From Procambarus clarkii (Eukaryota; Arthropoda; Malacostraca; Decapoda; Cambaridae): DNA of 64,000 bases. The notes below the pieces were generated by a model. That model was not told where the DNA came from. It made no database searches and was given only the letters and a program-made list of their open reading frames with translations. Below are positions 1 to 10,123 of this stretch, one piece after another. The stretch covers positions 13,195,424 through 13,259,423 of the forward strand of contig NC_091209.1 in the NCBI RefSeq assembly GCF_040958095.1. Reading direction: 5' to 3'. The first letter of the stretch is position 1, and each line of letters opens with the position of its first letter. The position numbers and the translations under genes were made by a program.

Positions 1-571
1 TGGCAAGTAATCTGTATTAATTATCTATTTTTTTATCTAATAAAAGTGATGGTGTATTGCCACATGATGGTTTTAAGACTGTATTTGATTGCAGTTATTT
101 AAGTGTAGATAACAGTATTGTAACTGCAATATGTTGGCTTTTGTGGTATCAGAAGACATAAGTTACGACGAACATGTACTAACCAAAGGGTGTGTTAATA
201 GGCAAACACTCCTGCTGTGTCAGACATTTCCTAACAAGTATTAAATACATTCTCATTTTTATCGTAAGTTATTAATTTTTCGGTATCCTCCTTTTTTTCC
301 GCTCCCATTATGTATACTATTGACTTCCATTGCAGATGTTTCATCTTTGTAAATGTAGCTGCTTCATAGGTACTCTATTTTCAACATTTAAAAAGAGTAG
401 CAAATTGTTGGATATATTTTAAAAGACTTATAATACTGTAGGAAGTGTAGTGGAAAACTTCTTTGTTACGTATTTTATCATTTCTTATAAATATGTAAAT
501 AAAACATACAAAATTTTTATTTTATTTTATTTTCCAATACAAATATTAATGTGGAACTTTTGAACAATTGC
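1..571. other. AT-rich sequence without a recognisable gene
   Basis: No coding frame or repeat family is recognised. A plus-strand AATAAA at 498-503 lies in a T/A-rich stretch and could be the poly(A) signal of a plus-strand transcript starting outside the window, but nothing upstream confirms this. Confidence 0.3.
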
Positions 572-905
572 TGTACTCGCCTAGGTTGAGCTTCGGCTCT
601 TTGGTCCCGTCTCTCGACTGTCAATCAATCTGTGTACAGATTTCGGAGCCTATTAAGCTCTATCATATCTACATTTGAAACTGTGTATGGAGTCCGCCTC
701 CACCTCATCACTGCCTAATGCATTCCATCTGTTAACTATTCTTAACACTAAAAAAAGTTTTTTCTACTATCTCTGTGGCTCATCTGAGTACTCGGTTTCC
801 ACCTGTTTCCCGTGTTAAATAAATTGTGTTTATCTACCCTATCAATTCCTCTGAGGATCTTGTATGTGCTGATCATGTCTACCCTAACTTCTTTTTTTCC
901 AGCTA
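572..905 (-). mobile_element. LINE 3' fragment (CR1-like), decayed
   Basis: The stretch is clearly similar, piece by piece, to the low-coordinate part of the LINE fragment at 29341-30200 and lies in the same orientation. Both share the words tttggtcccg, ctacatttgaaactgtgtat and ctctgtggctcat. Read on the minus strand it corresponds to the C-terminal end of a LINE reverse transcriptase ORF and is full of stops. It is an old 5'-truncated copy. The family assignment rests on the longer copy. Confidence 0.55.
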
Positions 906-1062
906 TGTGAGATTTAGTTCCCCATAATCTCCCAATATTTTAGTCTTGTAGTCTGTGTGTGTGTGTGTGAGATGCATAATGTTATTGTGAACCAAGGGAT
1001 TACAGCATCACATTGTTGGAAACTGAAGGCCAGTTAAGCTTACCTAGGCCAACTACTGACCT

Positions 1063-1146
1063 TCCTAGGATACACTACAACAGTTGTCCAATACCTTGGT
1101 ACCTATTTTACTGCTAGGTGAACAGAGGTGTCAGGTGAAATGAAAC
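1063..1146 (-). mobile_element. tRNA-derived SINE body fragment
   Basis: The words cctagga, ggtacctattttactgctag, gtgaacag and caggtgaaa line up in order with the body of the SINE copies at 5719-5961 and 23611-23859. The tRNA-related head is missing, so only an internal fragment is recognised. Confidence 0.5.
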
Positions 1147-1334
1147 ATTGATCAAATGCTTTTGCCACTTAAAAAGTGGAAGAAGCACTGGAATTGGATT
1201 CAAGATTAATCTCAGTGGTAGGTGTTGGGCAATTATAAGTAAAACTTAATTTATAATTAAAGAAAAGCTAAGAAATGCAATTCTGGATGGTAGCGTACAG
1301 GCACTAATTATTGCCTTCAGCATGAACTTCGAGG

Positions 1335-1434
1335 TTAGATGTCACAGTGGCCTGTGGAGCAGACCTTCTCCAGTACCTCCACTGCCTGGGGCACCCCGTT
1401 GGAGGCGGCGTGTCTGATCAGCTTGTGCGCATCA
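1335..1434 (-). CDS. Sel1-repeat gene, exon 5 (terminal, with stop)
   Basis: The acceptor CTTCTACAG starts 33 codons that end at TAA (1337-1335). The encoded DAHKLIRHAASNGVPQAVEV helix pair looks like a C-terminal Sel1-like half-repeat, and the phase matches exon 4 exactly. Confidence 0.85.
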
Positions 1435-3586
1435 CTGTAGAAGAGCAACGTTTATAAATGGAGGTACAGTACCATAGTTATCAGTCACACTGAATGTCTT
1501 CACAACACAGCATGGCATATAGTAGTTCATCCCAGTGCTGGGCCTAGAGCAGACCATCCCAGTGCTGGGCCTAGAGCAGACCATCCCAGTGCTGAGCCTA
1601 GAGCAGACCATCCCAGTGCTGGGCCTAGAACAGACTATCCCAGTGCTGGGCCTAGAGCAGACTATCCCAGTGCAATTGCATTTTATGAAGTTGTTATACT
1701 GTATAAAATACTTTATTTCCTGAATTATTACTTTGTTAGCCAATGTTAAAATGGGCATAATTTTGATCAGCCAGAATAAATTTAGAGAACTCCATGTAAT
1801 AGTGTAAGGAAAAATATTTATACAAAATAGGGTAGCATTAATTGGAGTCTATATACAGTACTACCCAGTCCCTCCCCTCCTCTCCCTCTTTCCCCTGCCT
1901 CCCCTCTTCTTCCTTCTCTTCCTATACCTATTCATCTCTCTCTTCTTTTTGCTTTTCCTGTACATCCCCCTCCCTATCATGCCTTATCTTCTAGTATTTT
2001 CCCCTCCCGTCTTCCTCCTTCCTTCTCTCAGTACATCTCTTCCCTCTTCTTGCCTCACCGCACCTCACTAGGTGTCTCTCCCTCACCCTGGCTGCAGTCC
2101 GATATGATGGCCCTGGAGGTGACCAACAGCAACGTTGTACGAGGCCTCGGGATGACCCTGGTCGGCAGCCTTCTTGAACCATTCCATGGCTGCGGTGTGG
2201 TTCATCTCCACCCCCTTACCTGTAGACACCAGGTAAGTGGCTAATGGGTACTGTTATTCTGTCCTTTTCTTCTCCTATAACTTTTGAATTTAATGTCTAC
2301 ATGAATTAGTATACAGTACAGGTATTATGAAATTAATCATTCTAACAAAAACTGAATTGATATTATTCTTGTCATAATTTTTATTCTTATAATGGTTATT
2401 AGTTTTAAGAATTGTTTGTTAATTTTGCTTAAAATTGAAGAAAACAAAATCTGTAATTGGGTACTTAATTACAATTTAGAATTCTAGATGCATACACCTA
2501 TCATGCAGCATTATCACACATAATGTATTCTCTGTAGACAAAGATGTTATTAAATTGATTGACTGTATACATCAACGCCGTTGTCGACAGTGGTAACACA
2601 CTTGCCCCATGCTGGGTTCGAGTTCTGGACAGGGAGGATTGACAGGGTGCCCCTGCACACCCGGCAGTAATTATGGACTTGGGTGCCCCTGTTCACCCAG
2701 CAGTAATTAGGGCTCTGGGTGCCCCTGTTCACCCAACAGTAATTAGAGCTCTGGGTGCCCCTATTCACCCAGCAGTAATTAGGGCTCTAGGTGCCCTTTT
2801 TCACCCAGCAGTAATTAGGGTTCTGGGTGCCCCTATTCACCCAACAGTAATTAGGGCTCTGGGTGCCCCTATTCACCCAACAGTAATTAGGGCTCTGGGT
2901 GCCCCTATTCACCCAACAGTAATTAGGGTTCTGAGTGCAAACTGACAGGTGGATTTTGTTTCATGGTAAGGCTTAAGACGAGCTTTGGAATAGAGAGCTC
3001 TAGGCTAAGAAGACATCGTCAAGAATTAAAACACAGATTCGTTCAGGAACCCATCATGCTTACCATTGAGAAGCTTGTGGCCGACGGTGGCCTGGGCCTC
3101 ACGGTGACCCAGGTGAGCATACACCTTGGTGATGTGGTAGTGCATGTGGTCACCGTGGTACCATGCGTAGTACACCAGCCCCACTGATCCTGCTATTACC
3201 AGTACCTGCGGTGGTGGGTGGGTGTAGAGGTATGTGGTAGTTGTGGTGGGTGTAGTAGGAGGCATAGAGTTATGTGGTACAGTAGTTGTGGTGGGTGTAG
3301 AGTTATGTGGTAGTTGTGATGGGTGTAGTACACATAGAGGTTTGTGGTAGTTGTGGTTGGTGTAGTACACATAGAGGTTTGTGGTAGTTGTGGTTGGTGT
3401 AGTACACATAGAGGTTTGTGGTAGTTGTGGTGGGTGTAGTGGTGTTGGCACGTTATAATTATGGTAGTTGTGGTGTACAGATATTGTGATGGGGATATTG
3501 GTACACAGAGATTAAGAGGACGGTGGTGAACAGTAGGTGTGTGTGTTAAGAAAGAAAAAATATGAATATTATAATATATTATTATA

Positions 3587-3622
<36 letters not shown>

Positions 3623-4225
3623 GTTAAGTAGTGGTAATGTCTTCTCACAAAATATAATAACACAGGATAGTACTTGTGAGATTACAGGAAAACACGCAGA
3701 TATTTGTCACGTTAAGAGGCATGAGTAACCTGTAAGGCGACGCAGAACCAGCTATCCGGCAGCTTCCGTCTGGCCAGGAAGACCTTGCCGCCGTAGGGAA
3801 GAGAGTCGTCCCAGTCAGTAGGGACATACCTGGGCTGCTGCTGCGCCTTTTTGACCCGCTGGCGTACTCCTGAAGCAGGGGCAGCTGCAGGCACAGTGAG
3901 AAGAAGGTAAACATTCTTTAAACCCTGTTTAAAGCCTTGCCAATGTTATAACTGAAACTTAAAATGCAATATTGAGTGCTTATGTAAAAATATATATATA
4001 TGGTCAACTTGCACGTTTCTTGAAGCAACTGATACGTTAGACGAATGAATAATGGTTTGTCTCTTATAGAGTGGAGGTGTATATATAACGCGGTCACTGA
4101 CTAGGAAGAAGTGGCGTCTTGAGTCCTGAGTCCGTGACCACCTCCTTCAGGACCGTCCCGGGCTCCTCGACGACCCTGGCGCAGGTCGTCCTGCTGGGTC
4201 GTAGCTTCACCCCAAGCTTCCCCAT
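1335..4225 (-). CDS. Membrane-anchored Sel1-like-repeat protein, five exons
   Basis: The predicted protein has 217 residues. Coding exons on the minus strand are 4225-4102, 3884-3730, 3205-3064, 2219-2087 and 1434-1335; all junctions are GT/AG and all phases agree (654 nt in total). Residues 1-87 are basic and low in recognisable structure. Residues 88-106 are hydrophobic (about WFCVALQVLVIAGSVGLVYY) and should be one membrane segment, formed exactly across the exon 2/3 junction. Residues 119-172 hold Sel1-like repeats, with the typical AHLGHREAQ, NGKGVEMN and EWFKKAADQGHPEASYN blocks. A last half-repeat (DAHKLIRHAASNGVPQA) ends at residue 217. Sel1-like repeats are alpha-solenoid adaptors in other families; the partner here is unknown. 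Exons 3-5 are certain from the domain. Exon 2 fits well. Exon 1 is chosen from its ATG, GC-rich context and fitting phase, and its donor (GTCAGT) is weak. Introns 2, 3 and 4 carry minisatellites. Confidence 0.78.
1528..1673. repeat. 27-bp minisatellite, 5.4 copies
   Basis: Five tandem units of 27 bp begin with catcccagtgctgggcctag, followed by a partial sixth. Units differ by single substitutions only. The array lies in intron 4 of the Sel1-repeat gene. The period is a multiple of three, which is why both strands stay open; neither frame is a gene. Confidence 0.9.
2087..2219 (-). CDS. Sel1-repeat gene, exon 4 (canonical Sel1-like repeat)
   Basis: Acceptor TCTACAG, donor CCAGG|GTGAGG. It encodes KGVEMNHTAAMEWFKKAADQ followed by GHPEASYNVAVGHLQG, the clearest Sel1-like repeat in the gene, with the usual Ala, Gly and Tyr positions. 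Confidence 0.88.
2645..2932. repeat. 36-bp minisatellite, 8 copies
   Basis: Eight exact-length units begin at 2645 and then every 36 bp. Each reads gggtgcccctgttcacccag with a cagtaattagggctct tail. The first unit is the most divergent. The array lies in intron 3 of the Sel1-repeat gene, and the open frame through it is a consequence of the period. Confidence 0.9.
3064..3205 (-). CDS. Sel1-repeat gene, exon 3 (membrane segment and first repeat)
   Basis: Acceptor CCGCAG, donor AATG|GTAAGC. It encodes VLVIAGSVGLVYYAWY, a His-rich linker (HGDHMHYH) and the first Sel1-like helix pair (VYAHLGHREAQATVGHKLLN). Phase 0 at entry, phase 1 at exit. Confidence 0.85.
3211..3447. repeat. 37-bp minisatellite, degenerate at its left end
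   Basis: The core units (about 3300-3430) repeat tagtacacatagaggtttgt followed by ggtagttgtggttggtg with a 37-bp period. The left part is a shorter, diverged form. It abuts the exon 3 acceptor of the Sel1-repeat gene (intron 2). Confidence 0.85.
3578..3623. repeat. (TTA)n microsatellite
   Basis: About fourteen tandem TTA/TAT triplets in intron 2 of the Sel1-repeat gene. Confidence 0.9.
3730..3884 (-). CDS. Sel1-repeat gene, exon 2
   Basis: The acceptor CCTGCAG is preceded by a pyrimidine tract, and the exon runs 155 nt to CAG|GTTACT. It encodes a basic stretch, the PRYVPTDWDDSLPYGGKVF block and the first half of the membrane segment (SWFCVALQ). An in-frame GTG lies just upstream, but no ATG does, which argues that this is an internal exon. 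Confidence 0.7.
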
Positions 4226-4262
4226 CCCTGGGGCCACCTCCACCTTGTCCTAGCTCCAACAG
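4085..4262 (-). promoter_or_regulatory. GC- and CpG-rich island at the start of the Sel1-repeat gene
   Basis: This is one of two clearly GC-rich, CpG-containing stretches of the window; the other holds TMLHE exon 1. It contains exon 1 of the minus-strand gene, so promoter or 5' untranslated sequence is likely just above 4225. No TATA box was identified. A plus-strand donor-like CAACAG|GTATGA at 4262 might mark a divergent non-coding transcript. Confidence 0.4.
4102..4225 (-). CDS. Sel1-repeat gene, exon 1 (start codon)
   Basis: ATG at 4225-4223 opens 41 codons plus one base in a GC- and CpG-rich stretch. The donor CTA|GTCAGT leaves phase 1, which is what exon 2 needs. The encoded residues match no known domain, so this is the least certain exon. 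Use of another upstream exon would change only the N-terminus. Confidence 0.5.
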
Positions 4263-4658
4263 GTATGATTTTCGTATTTAGCGGATCTGCAGATTGAAAT
4301 TTAGCGTCTAAATCTACATCTAGATTATATAATATATAATTATAATGATTAGGTATCATGCTGTTAATATGTTTCGCTTATGTAAATAATATTTTGCAAT
4401 TCTGTGTAAAATAATTCAATTACAGTATAAACATTTATGAATCAAGTTTTCAATTTGAATTTAATTCATTGTAGTTGCTATAAAAGAAAGTATTTTAAGT
4501 TCATCTTATTCTCATAAGAATGAGCAATCAATTTGCTTACAAACCTAAACACAGTCTATCCAAAAAGCAAAATAAAAAGTCCCTATGAATCTGCAACCAT
4601 AAGATATACAAGATGAGGCTAATGCTTCAAAAAGTTGTCAAGTCCATAACTAGTTTTG

Positions 4659-4862
4659 AGAACTGGTACAGTCATGCGGGGTTGAAGGGAGCTTGTGATA
4701 AGACTATCACAGCACGACATAAGGTTATCGATGTAAGATGTCATACACCTCAAGATATATAGAACTGGTACAGTCATGCGAGGTTGAAGGGAGCTTGTGA
4801 TAAGACTATCACAGCACGACATAAGGTTATCGATGTAAGATGTCATACACCTCAAGATATAT
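4659..4862. repeat. 102-bp tandem duplication
   Basis: Two adjacent copies start at 4659 and 4761 with agaactggtacagtcatgcg. They are nearly identical (one G/A difference was noted), so the duplication is recent. The sequence belongs to no family I recognise. Confidence 0.9.
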
Positions 4863-5175
4863 TATGTGATAGAAGGTTATCTCTGGACTCGATAACACGG
4901 GCAGCCAAGGAAAACGGGAGACATAAAATGGCAATGTGTATGCCCCTCCAAAAATATATAACTAGAAAGTTCCACCTGTAGCTCGTATATTTAACTACAA
5001 TCTTTGCAAGTTAAAGACAGAGGTGGTAATGCATACATGACACTGTGAAGTAAATGTACCAAAAATGGAGCTTGGCACTATATATAAGGTTGTTCAGTGC
5101 AGGAGAGAGAAGGATTTGAGATTACATTATTACATGTGAAATTACAAAGAGCACTGATAATTTACCTAAATTTAC

Positions 5176-5470
5176 TTAAGGGGCCACTATGTCTCTAATG
5201 GCCACGACAGGGACAGGAAGCTGGCGGTTTCGCAAATATCTCTCCAATTGAAGTTGGAACTGCAGTATTGTCTTGTAATTTACGACTTCGGCAGGTAGGT
5301 GGTTCCGTGGGCTTATACTCCTTTGGGCTAATAAGTATCTCCTACATAGTGACTTGTTGAGCTTGATACCGTTGGCCCTTGTGTACGTCACATTTGACCT
5401 TTTAAAAATGTGGTCTGGACTAATATCCTCCAACTTGGTTAGTATTTTAAAGGTTTCTATGAGAGCAGCC
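5176..5470 (-). mobile_element. LINE ORF2 C-terminal fragment
   Basis: The minus frame encodes FKRSNVTYTRANGIKLNKS, RRYLLAQRSISPRNHLPAEVV and QLQLERYLRN. This is the usual tail of a CR1/L2-type LINE polyprotein (basic block, then a WN.LP-like block, then a terminal helix). It compares with FRKDLGKYWFSNRVVDLWNQ in the longer copy at 9000-9060. It is 5' truncated. Confidence 0.6.
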
Positions 5471-5596
5471 CTGTCATGTCTGGTGTGTTGTTAGCCCTGT
5501 GGTCCTCAACATTTCCTGATATGACTGTTGAATTCGTTCAGAAATTATTTTTGTCACTGTTGAATTTTTTTTTTTTTTCAAATCAAAAGAGATATG

Positions 5597-5718
5597 TCAT
5601 TTTGACCGTGAGGTCTCCATGCTTGAATACAGAAGTTCAGATGGGGGCTGCACCAGAGACTTGAACAGTTGAATAATCACCTTCTTTTCCTGGAAGTCAA
5701 AGATTGTTTTGAGTTCTC
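5597..5718 (-). mobile_element. LINE reverse transcriptase fragment
   Basis: The minus frame shows KKVIIQLFKSLVQPPSELLY, similar to the VLKLYLALVRPHLDYA block of LINE reverse transcriptases. It continues the fragment at 5176-5470 and is cut at its upper end by the SINE at 5719. Confidence 0.5.
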
Positions 5719-5961
5719 TTATCTTGAGATGATTTCGGGGCTTAGGCGGCCCGGTCCTTAACCAGGCTTCCTTTTTGTTACACACCCCTAGGAAGCAGCC
5801 CGTAGCAGCTGTCCAACTCCCAGGTACCTATTTACTGCTAGGTGAACAGGAGCATCAGGGTGAAAGAAACTCTGCCCATTTGTTTCCGCCTCCATCGGGG
5901 ATCGAACCCGGAACCTCAGGACTATGGATCCGAAGTGCTGTCCACTCAGCTGTCAGGCCCC
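5719..5961 (-). mobile_element. tRNA-derived SINE
   Basis: On the minus strand the element starts GGGGCCTGACAGC. It has a pol III A-box-like segment (AGCTGAGTGG) and the B box GGGTTCGATCC. It then runs through the body shared with the copy at 23611-23859 and ends in a tail containing CATCTCAAGATAAG. It lies inside old LINE sequence. Confidence 0.75.
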
Positions 5962-5974
5962 AGTCCCCTGTCAT

Positions 5975-6160
5975 GTGCATTGAAGTTCCTGAAGGAATTG
6001 GGGGACAAACCGATCGGCGCTACAAAAGACCAGAGAGGGAAAAGTTTCTTGTTCCAGCGCCTCAGTGTCGCGATTCAGTGGGGAAATGCCTGTTGCATCT
6101 TGGGTACGAGTCCAACTTCGGAGGAATTCGAAGAAGTGTCTGACTTGCAATAATGATCGA
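5975..6160 (+). other. Degenerate coding-like repeat fragment, unidentified
   Basis: A plus frame reads ALKFLKELGDKPIGATKD and FLFQRLSVAIQWGNACCI. It looks like a decayed repeat-encoded protein rather than a host exon because it lies between LINE pieces and has no splice context. The family is not recognised. Confidence 0.25.
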
Positions 6161-6434
6161 ATCTGTCCGTGACTTATCAATGTTTCCCATTGGCGTGTTT
6201 TTCATTTTACTTGTATTGGTTGTGTTGTGTATGTGTTAAGGCCACATTTTGTAATCATGTAATCTTGTACAATAAATTTCCCTATATACATAAATATATA
6301 AGGGGAGTGGGGTGGTAGAAAAAGACAATATGTGCCTGTGCACGAGAGAGGCTCTCCCGGGTGCTGCATATATTGTCTTCTTCGAGGCTTAAGGGTTGAC
6401 AACGACCGGTTCCTAAGGTTAATTGGTTGGCCTT

Positions 6435-6990
6435 TTAACGTGTAACATTCACTTTTTGTGCAGCTTTCAATGACTGGTGGATCCCAACTCCCAGGTCCTT
6501 TTCGTCATCGATCTGCTGCATGGTAATGTTGTTGATATAATAATAATGGTGATGTGCACTGTTATGCTCTATACGCAGTCTTGCATTTTTAATACTGAAA
6601 AGCATTTGCCAGTCTTCAACCATTAGTAGTTATTGTAGACCTCTTTGTTACGCCTCAATAGCGTTTTAGCTTCCTACTTTTACCATAGATCTTAGTGTCA
6701 TCTGCAAATGTTATAATGTGGTTTGTAATATTCTCATCTATATCATTGATATACTGTATGTGAAAAAAAGGGTTGGCCCCAAAATGGAATCCTGCGGTAC
6801 CACACTCACCACATTTCTTCAGATTAATTTCCATTTAGGACGACCCTTTGTTTTACTTGCTTTTGCCATTGTTTTATCCGTTCTAGTGTTTTAGTATTTA
6901 TTCGATGTGCTTGTAATTTCCTTGGTATCTTTCATGTGGTACTTTATGGAAAACTTTGGAGAAATCCATTTGCTATATCTACCGGAAGTC
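6435..6990 (-). mobile_element. Decayed LINE reverse transcriptase, inverted next to a younger LINE
   Basis: Read on the minus strand with several frame breaks, it shows FSKVFHKVPHE, INDID, IITFADDTKIYGKS, EDWQMLFSIKNARL and DEKDLGVGI. These are the ordered motifs A, C and E of a CR1/L2-type reverse transcriptase. It runs opposite to, and is far more mutated than, the LINE starting at about 7030. Confidence 0.7.
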
Positions 6991-7009
6991 TCATCTATTG
7001 TCTGAATAA

Positions 7010-9137
7010 TTGTCTGAATTGTCTGAATGTCTTTTTTTGGGTCAAATTGATTGGAAAGGCTTGGGTATGGGGTGTGGGCCGGTCTTGGAGCGAGACATGA
7101 ACCCAGCGATAGGTGACTTAAATGGGGATTTCGATGTGGATTCAATATATAACTTATTTAAGAATATTCTAAACAAAGCACAGGAACGTAGTATACCATA
7201 CAAATTGAATAGATCGTATACTAATGACCCAAAGTGGATAACAAAGAATTTGAAGAACCTTATAGGTAAAAAGAGAGCTTGGTACAAAAGGATTAAAAAT
7301 GGGGAGGTCACTTTAGAACAGGAATTCGTACAACTGGTTAGAAATGTTAAAAAAGAGATAAGGAAAGCAAAAAGAAACTATGAAGTTCGCATAGCAGGGC
7401 AAGCAAAGACAAATCCTAAAGGGTTTTTTCAGTTATATCGTACTAAGACTAGGGAAAGGATAGGTCCATTAAAAACTGAGACAGGTCAAATAACAGATAG
7501 TGATGAAGAGATGAGTAGTATTTTTAATAAATATTTTGTATCTGTATTTACTAAAGAGGAACTTAACAATATGCCTTCAGCCGAACAAGTCTATGTGGGT
7601 GGGGACGAGGACAGGTTGACGAGTTTAGCAGTTACCAGGGAGGATGTTCTTAAACAAATAGTAAAACTCAAACCAAACAAATCCCCAGGGCCGGATGAAG
7701 TGTTTGCTAGGGTGCTTAAAGAATGCAAAGAGGAGCTTTGTGACCCACTGTCAACCATATTTAATAAATCAATAGAGTCAGGCAGAGTGCCAGAGTTTTG
7801 GAAAGTTGCTAATGTGATACCAGTTTTTAAGAAAGGAGATAGATCACTTGCGTCTAACTATCGACCAATTAGCCTAACGTCTATTGTGGGAAAGTTACTC
7901 GAATCTATAATAGCAAATAAAATTCGTCTTCATCTTGAAAAACATAAATTAATAATTGAGTCGCAACATGGTTTTATAAATGGCCGTTCATGTTTAACAA
8001 ATTTGTTATCTTTTTATTCTAGCATTGTTGAGGCAGTTGATAGTGGTAAGGATTGCGATGTTGTATACCTTGACTTTAGCAAAGCTTTTGATACAGTGCC
8101 ACATGAAAGTGATTAAAAAAATAGAGTCTCATGGTATTGGGGGTGCTATATTAAGCTGGATTAGAGCATGGCTATACCAAAGGAAACAGAGAGTTAGTAT
8201 AAATGGAATCAAGTCAGAGTGGGAAAATGTTGTAAGTGGAGTGCCTCAAGGCTCTGTCCTGGGACCTCTGTTGTTTATAATATATATAAATGATTTAGAT
8301 TCAGGTTTGAGTAGCAACATTTGCAAATTTGCCGATGATACGAAAATCGGTAGGGTAATTAATTCGGAGGAGGACTCACTATCACTTCAAGTTGATCTAG
8401 ATAGGGTTTTGAAATGGTCAAAGGATTGGCAGATGCAGTTTAATGCTGATAAATGTAAAGTTCTGAGGTTAGGTAATGATGATAGAGTTACAAGATACGA
8501 GCTAGATGGTGTTGTGATTGCGAAGTCGGATTGCGAAAGGGATCTGGGAGTTATGATTAGTAAGAATTTAAAACAAAAGGATCAATGCATAAATGTTCGT
8601 AATAAGGCAAATCGGACACTTGGATTTATTAATCGCAGCGTTAGTAACAAGACACCTGGTGTGGTTCTCAAGCTATATCTTGCTCTAGTTAGGCCCCATT
8701 TAGATTATGCAGTTCAGTTTTGGTCGCCATATTATAGAATGGATATAAATTCACTTGAACGTGTCCAGCGTAGGATGACTAAGTTAATTCCCCAAATTAG
8801 AAATCTTTCATATGAAGAAAGATTAACAAAGCTTAAGTTGCATTCACTGGAAAGGCGAAGAGTTAGGGGTGACATGATAGAGGTTTACAAGTGGATGAAT
8901 GGACATAACCGGGGGGATATTAATAGGGTATTAAAAGTATCAACACAGGACAGAACACGAAACAATGGATATAAATTGGATAAGTTTAGATTTAGGAAAG
9001 ACTTGGGTAAATACTGGTTCAGTAACAGGGTTGTTGATTTGTGGAACCAATTGCCGCGTAACATTGTGGAGGTGGGGTCCCTCGATTGTTTCAAGCACGG
9101 GTTGGACAAGTATATGAGTGGGATTGGGTGGTTATAG
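7010..9137 (+). pseudogene. LINE ORF2 reverse transcriptase with one frameshift
   Basis: Two overlapping frames make one protein. 7010-8116 encodes the region before and at the start of the polymerase (KPNKSPGPDEV, NVIPVFKKGD, NYRPISLTS, SQHGFINGRSC and motif A YLDFSKAFDTVPHE). 8025-9137 carries on from IKKIESHGIGGAI through motif B (GVPQGSVLGPLLF), the catalytic motif C (KFADDTK), motif E (ERDLGVMIS) and the C-terminal basic and WNQLPRN blocks. The switch is just after VPHE at about 8107-8113 and fits a two-base loss. No other stop interrupts the roughly 700 codons. With no endonuclease domain and a frameshift, the copy cannot be autonomous. Confidence 0.85.
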
Positions 9138-9216
9138 AATAGGAGCTGCCTCGTATGGGCCAATAGGCCTTCTGCAGTTACCTTTGTTCTTATGTTCTTA
9201 TGTTCTTATGTTCTTA
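7030..9216 (+). mobile_element. CR1-like non-LTR retrotransposon, 5' truncated
   Basis: The element lacks ORF1 and the endonuclease domain. It contains the complete reverse transcriptase and C-terminal part of ORF2, then a short 3' untranslated region (gccaataggccttctgcagt) and four exact TGTTCTTA octamers (9185-9216). Ending in a short tandem octamer rather than poly(A) is a known property of CR1-type elements. It is the best-preserved LINE in the window, so it is probably the youngest. Its 5' edge is placed where similarity to LINE protein starts, so it is approximate. Confidence 0.85.
9185..9216 (+). repeat. Octamer 3' tail of the LINE, (TGTTCTTA)4
   Basis: Four perfect tandem octamers close the element. 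They mark the 3' end where target-primed reverse transcription would have started. Confidence 0.9.
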
Positions 9217-9312
9217 ATAGATGGTCACTATACCGACTATTCTAAGCTAGTTTAGTACGTTTATTATGTACCCCGTACTCAACCTCTGAGTGGTAGTAAA
9301 CGCTACAAAGGC

Positions 9313-9346
9313 ACAAATTGGGGTCAGAAACTGAACCCCAATTTGT
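9313..9346. repeat. Short hairpin, 12-bp perfect arms
   Basis: The arms acaaattggggt (9313-9324) and accccaatttgt (9335-9346) are perfect complements around a 10-nt loop whose ends (cag/ctg) could extend the stem by three pairs past one bulge. Confidence 0.85.
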
Positions 9347-10060
9347 AAACACCCTGAAGGCCGCAAGGAACAAGAGTAGTAATAAAAAACAGATACTAAA
9401 ATAACAGTAGGCTAGTAGTAAAAAGACTGGGACAAGTAAACAGACAACATTAAGAAATTTACATACGAGCTAGCAAGCAGTATGAGTACAAACAGGGCGG
9501 ACGAACAATAGAACTGAAGATAGCGCTGTCCAAGAAAAATGCTGAAGATATAATAGAGATAAATAGTAATCGAGACACTTGACTAAAAATCCAAAATACT
9601 TACCAGATCAGCAAGACGGCCAGGAGCCAGACAGACCACACAATCATCTAGCCTGTTGCACTAGTACACATAGATCAATACATACCAACACCACCAGCGT
9701 AGTATCCTGGCCAATTTAAAGCTTTATTAACACTGTACTGCTTACAGTACCTCCTGTACCTCGCAACTAATGAGGTCGAGATTCATAAATTCCATGGCAA
9801 GTAATTACGAAGTGAATATAACAACAGGGAGCTGAAACACGACTTACTAGTCCGGGGTTTAGAGACTGGTGTTGTGTCTGTTTGAAACTGGTTGCCAAGA
9901 AAACGCTCCCACATTCTTCCCTTCCACGCGCACCATTAATTAACCTCCTTTCCATTTGCTTCTATAAGCCCCTTCCACCCCCCATCCGTCCCTTTGGTCG
10001 GATGCACCATTTGCTCCCATTCCCGGGCGCTAGGGATACAATGGTCCTCAAATCAATTAG

Positions 10061-10123
10061 TATTTGATTTCATTAGGATATACAATATGATTATTTTATT
10101 TGATTTCATTAGGATATACAATA
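10061..10123. repeat. Tandem duplication, 27 bp repeated at 36-bp spacing
   Basis: The 27-bp stretch starting tatttgatttcattaggata occurs at 10061-10087 and 10097-10123 without a mismatch. Confidence 0.9.

Noticed and set aside
2673-2945. Plus-strand frame of repeated LGAPIHPTVIRA units
   Set aside because: Produced by the 36-bp minisatellite, whose period is divisible by three. It lies in an intron of the opposite-strand gene.
1528-3447. Possible CRISPR-like arrays
   Set aside because: The repeats are directly adjacent without unique spacers and lie in introns of a eukaryotic gene.
3026-3663. Minus-strand frames of 141 and 155 codons rich in Thr, His and Tyr
   Set aside because: They read through the 37-bp minisatellite and the (TTA)n repeat. 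Only 3064-3205 in another context is a true exon.
4131-4250. Plus-strand first exon of TMLHE in the GC-rich stretch near 4.2 kb
   Set aside because: There is no plus-strand ATG there, and the leader exon at 11894-12000 gives a complete frame. The stretch fits the minus-strand Sel1-repeat gene better.
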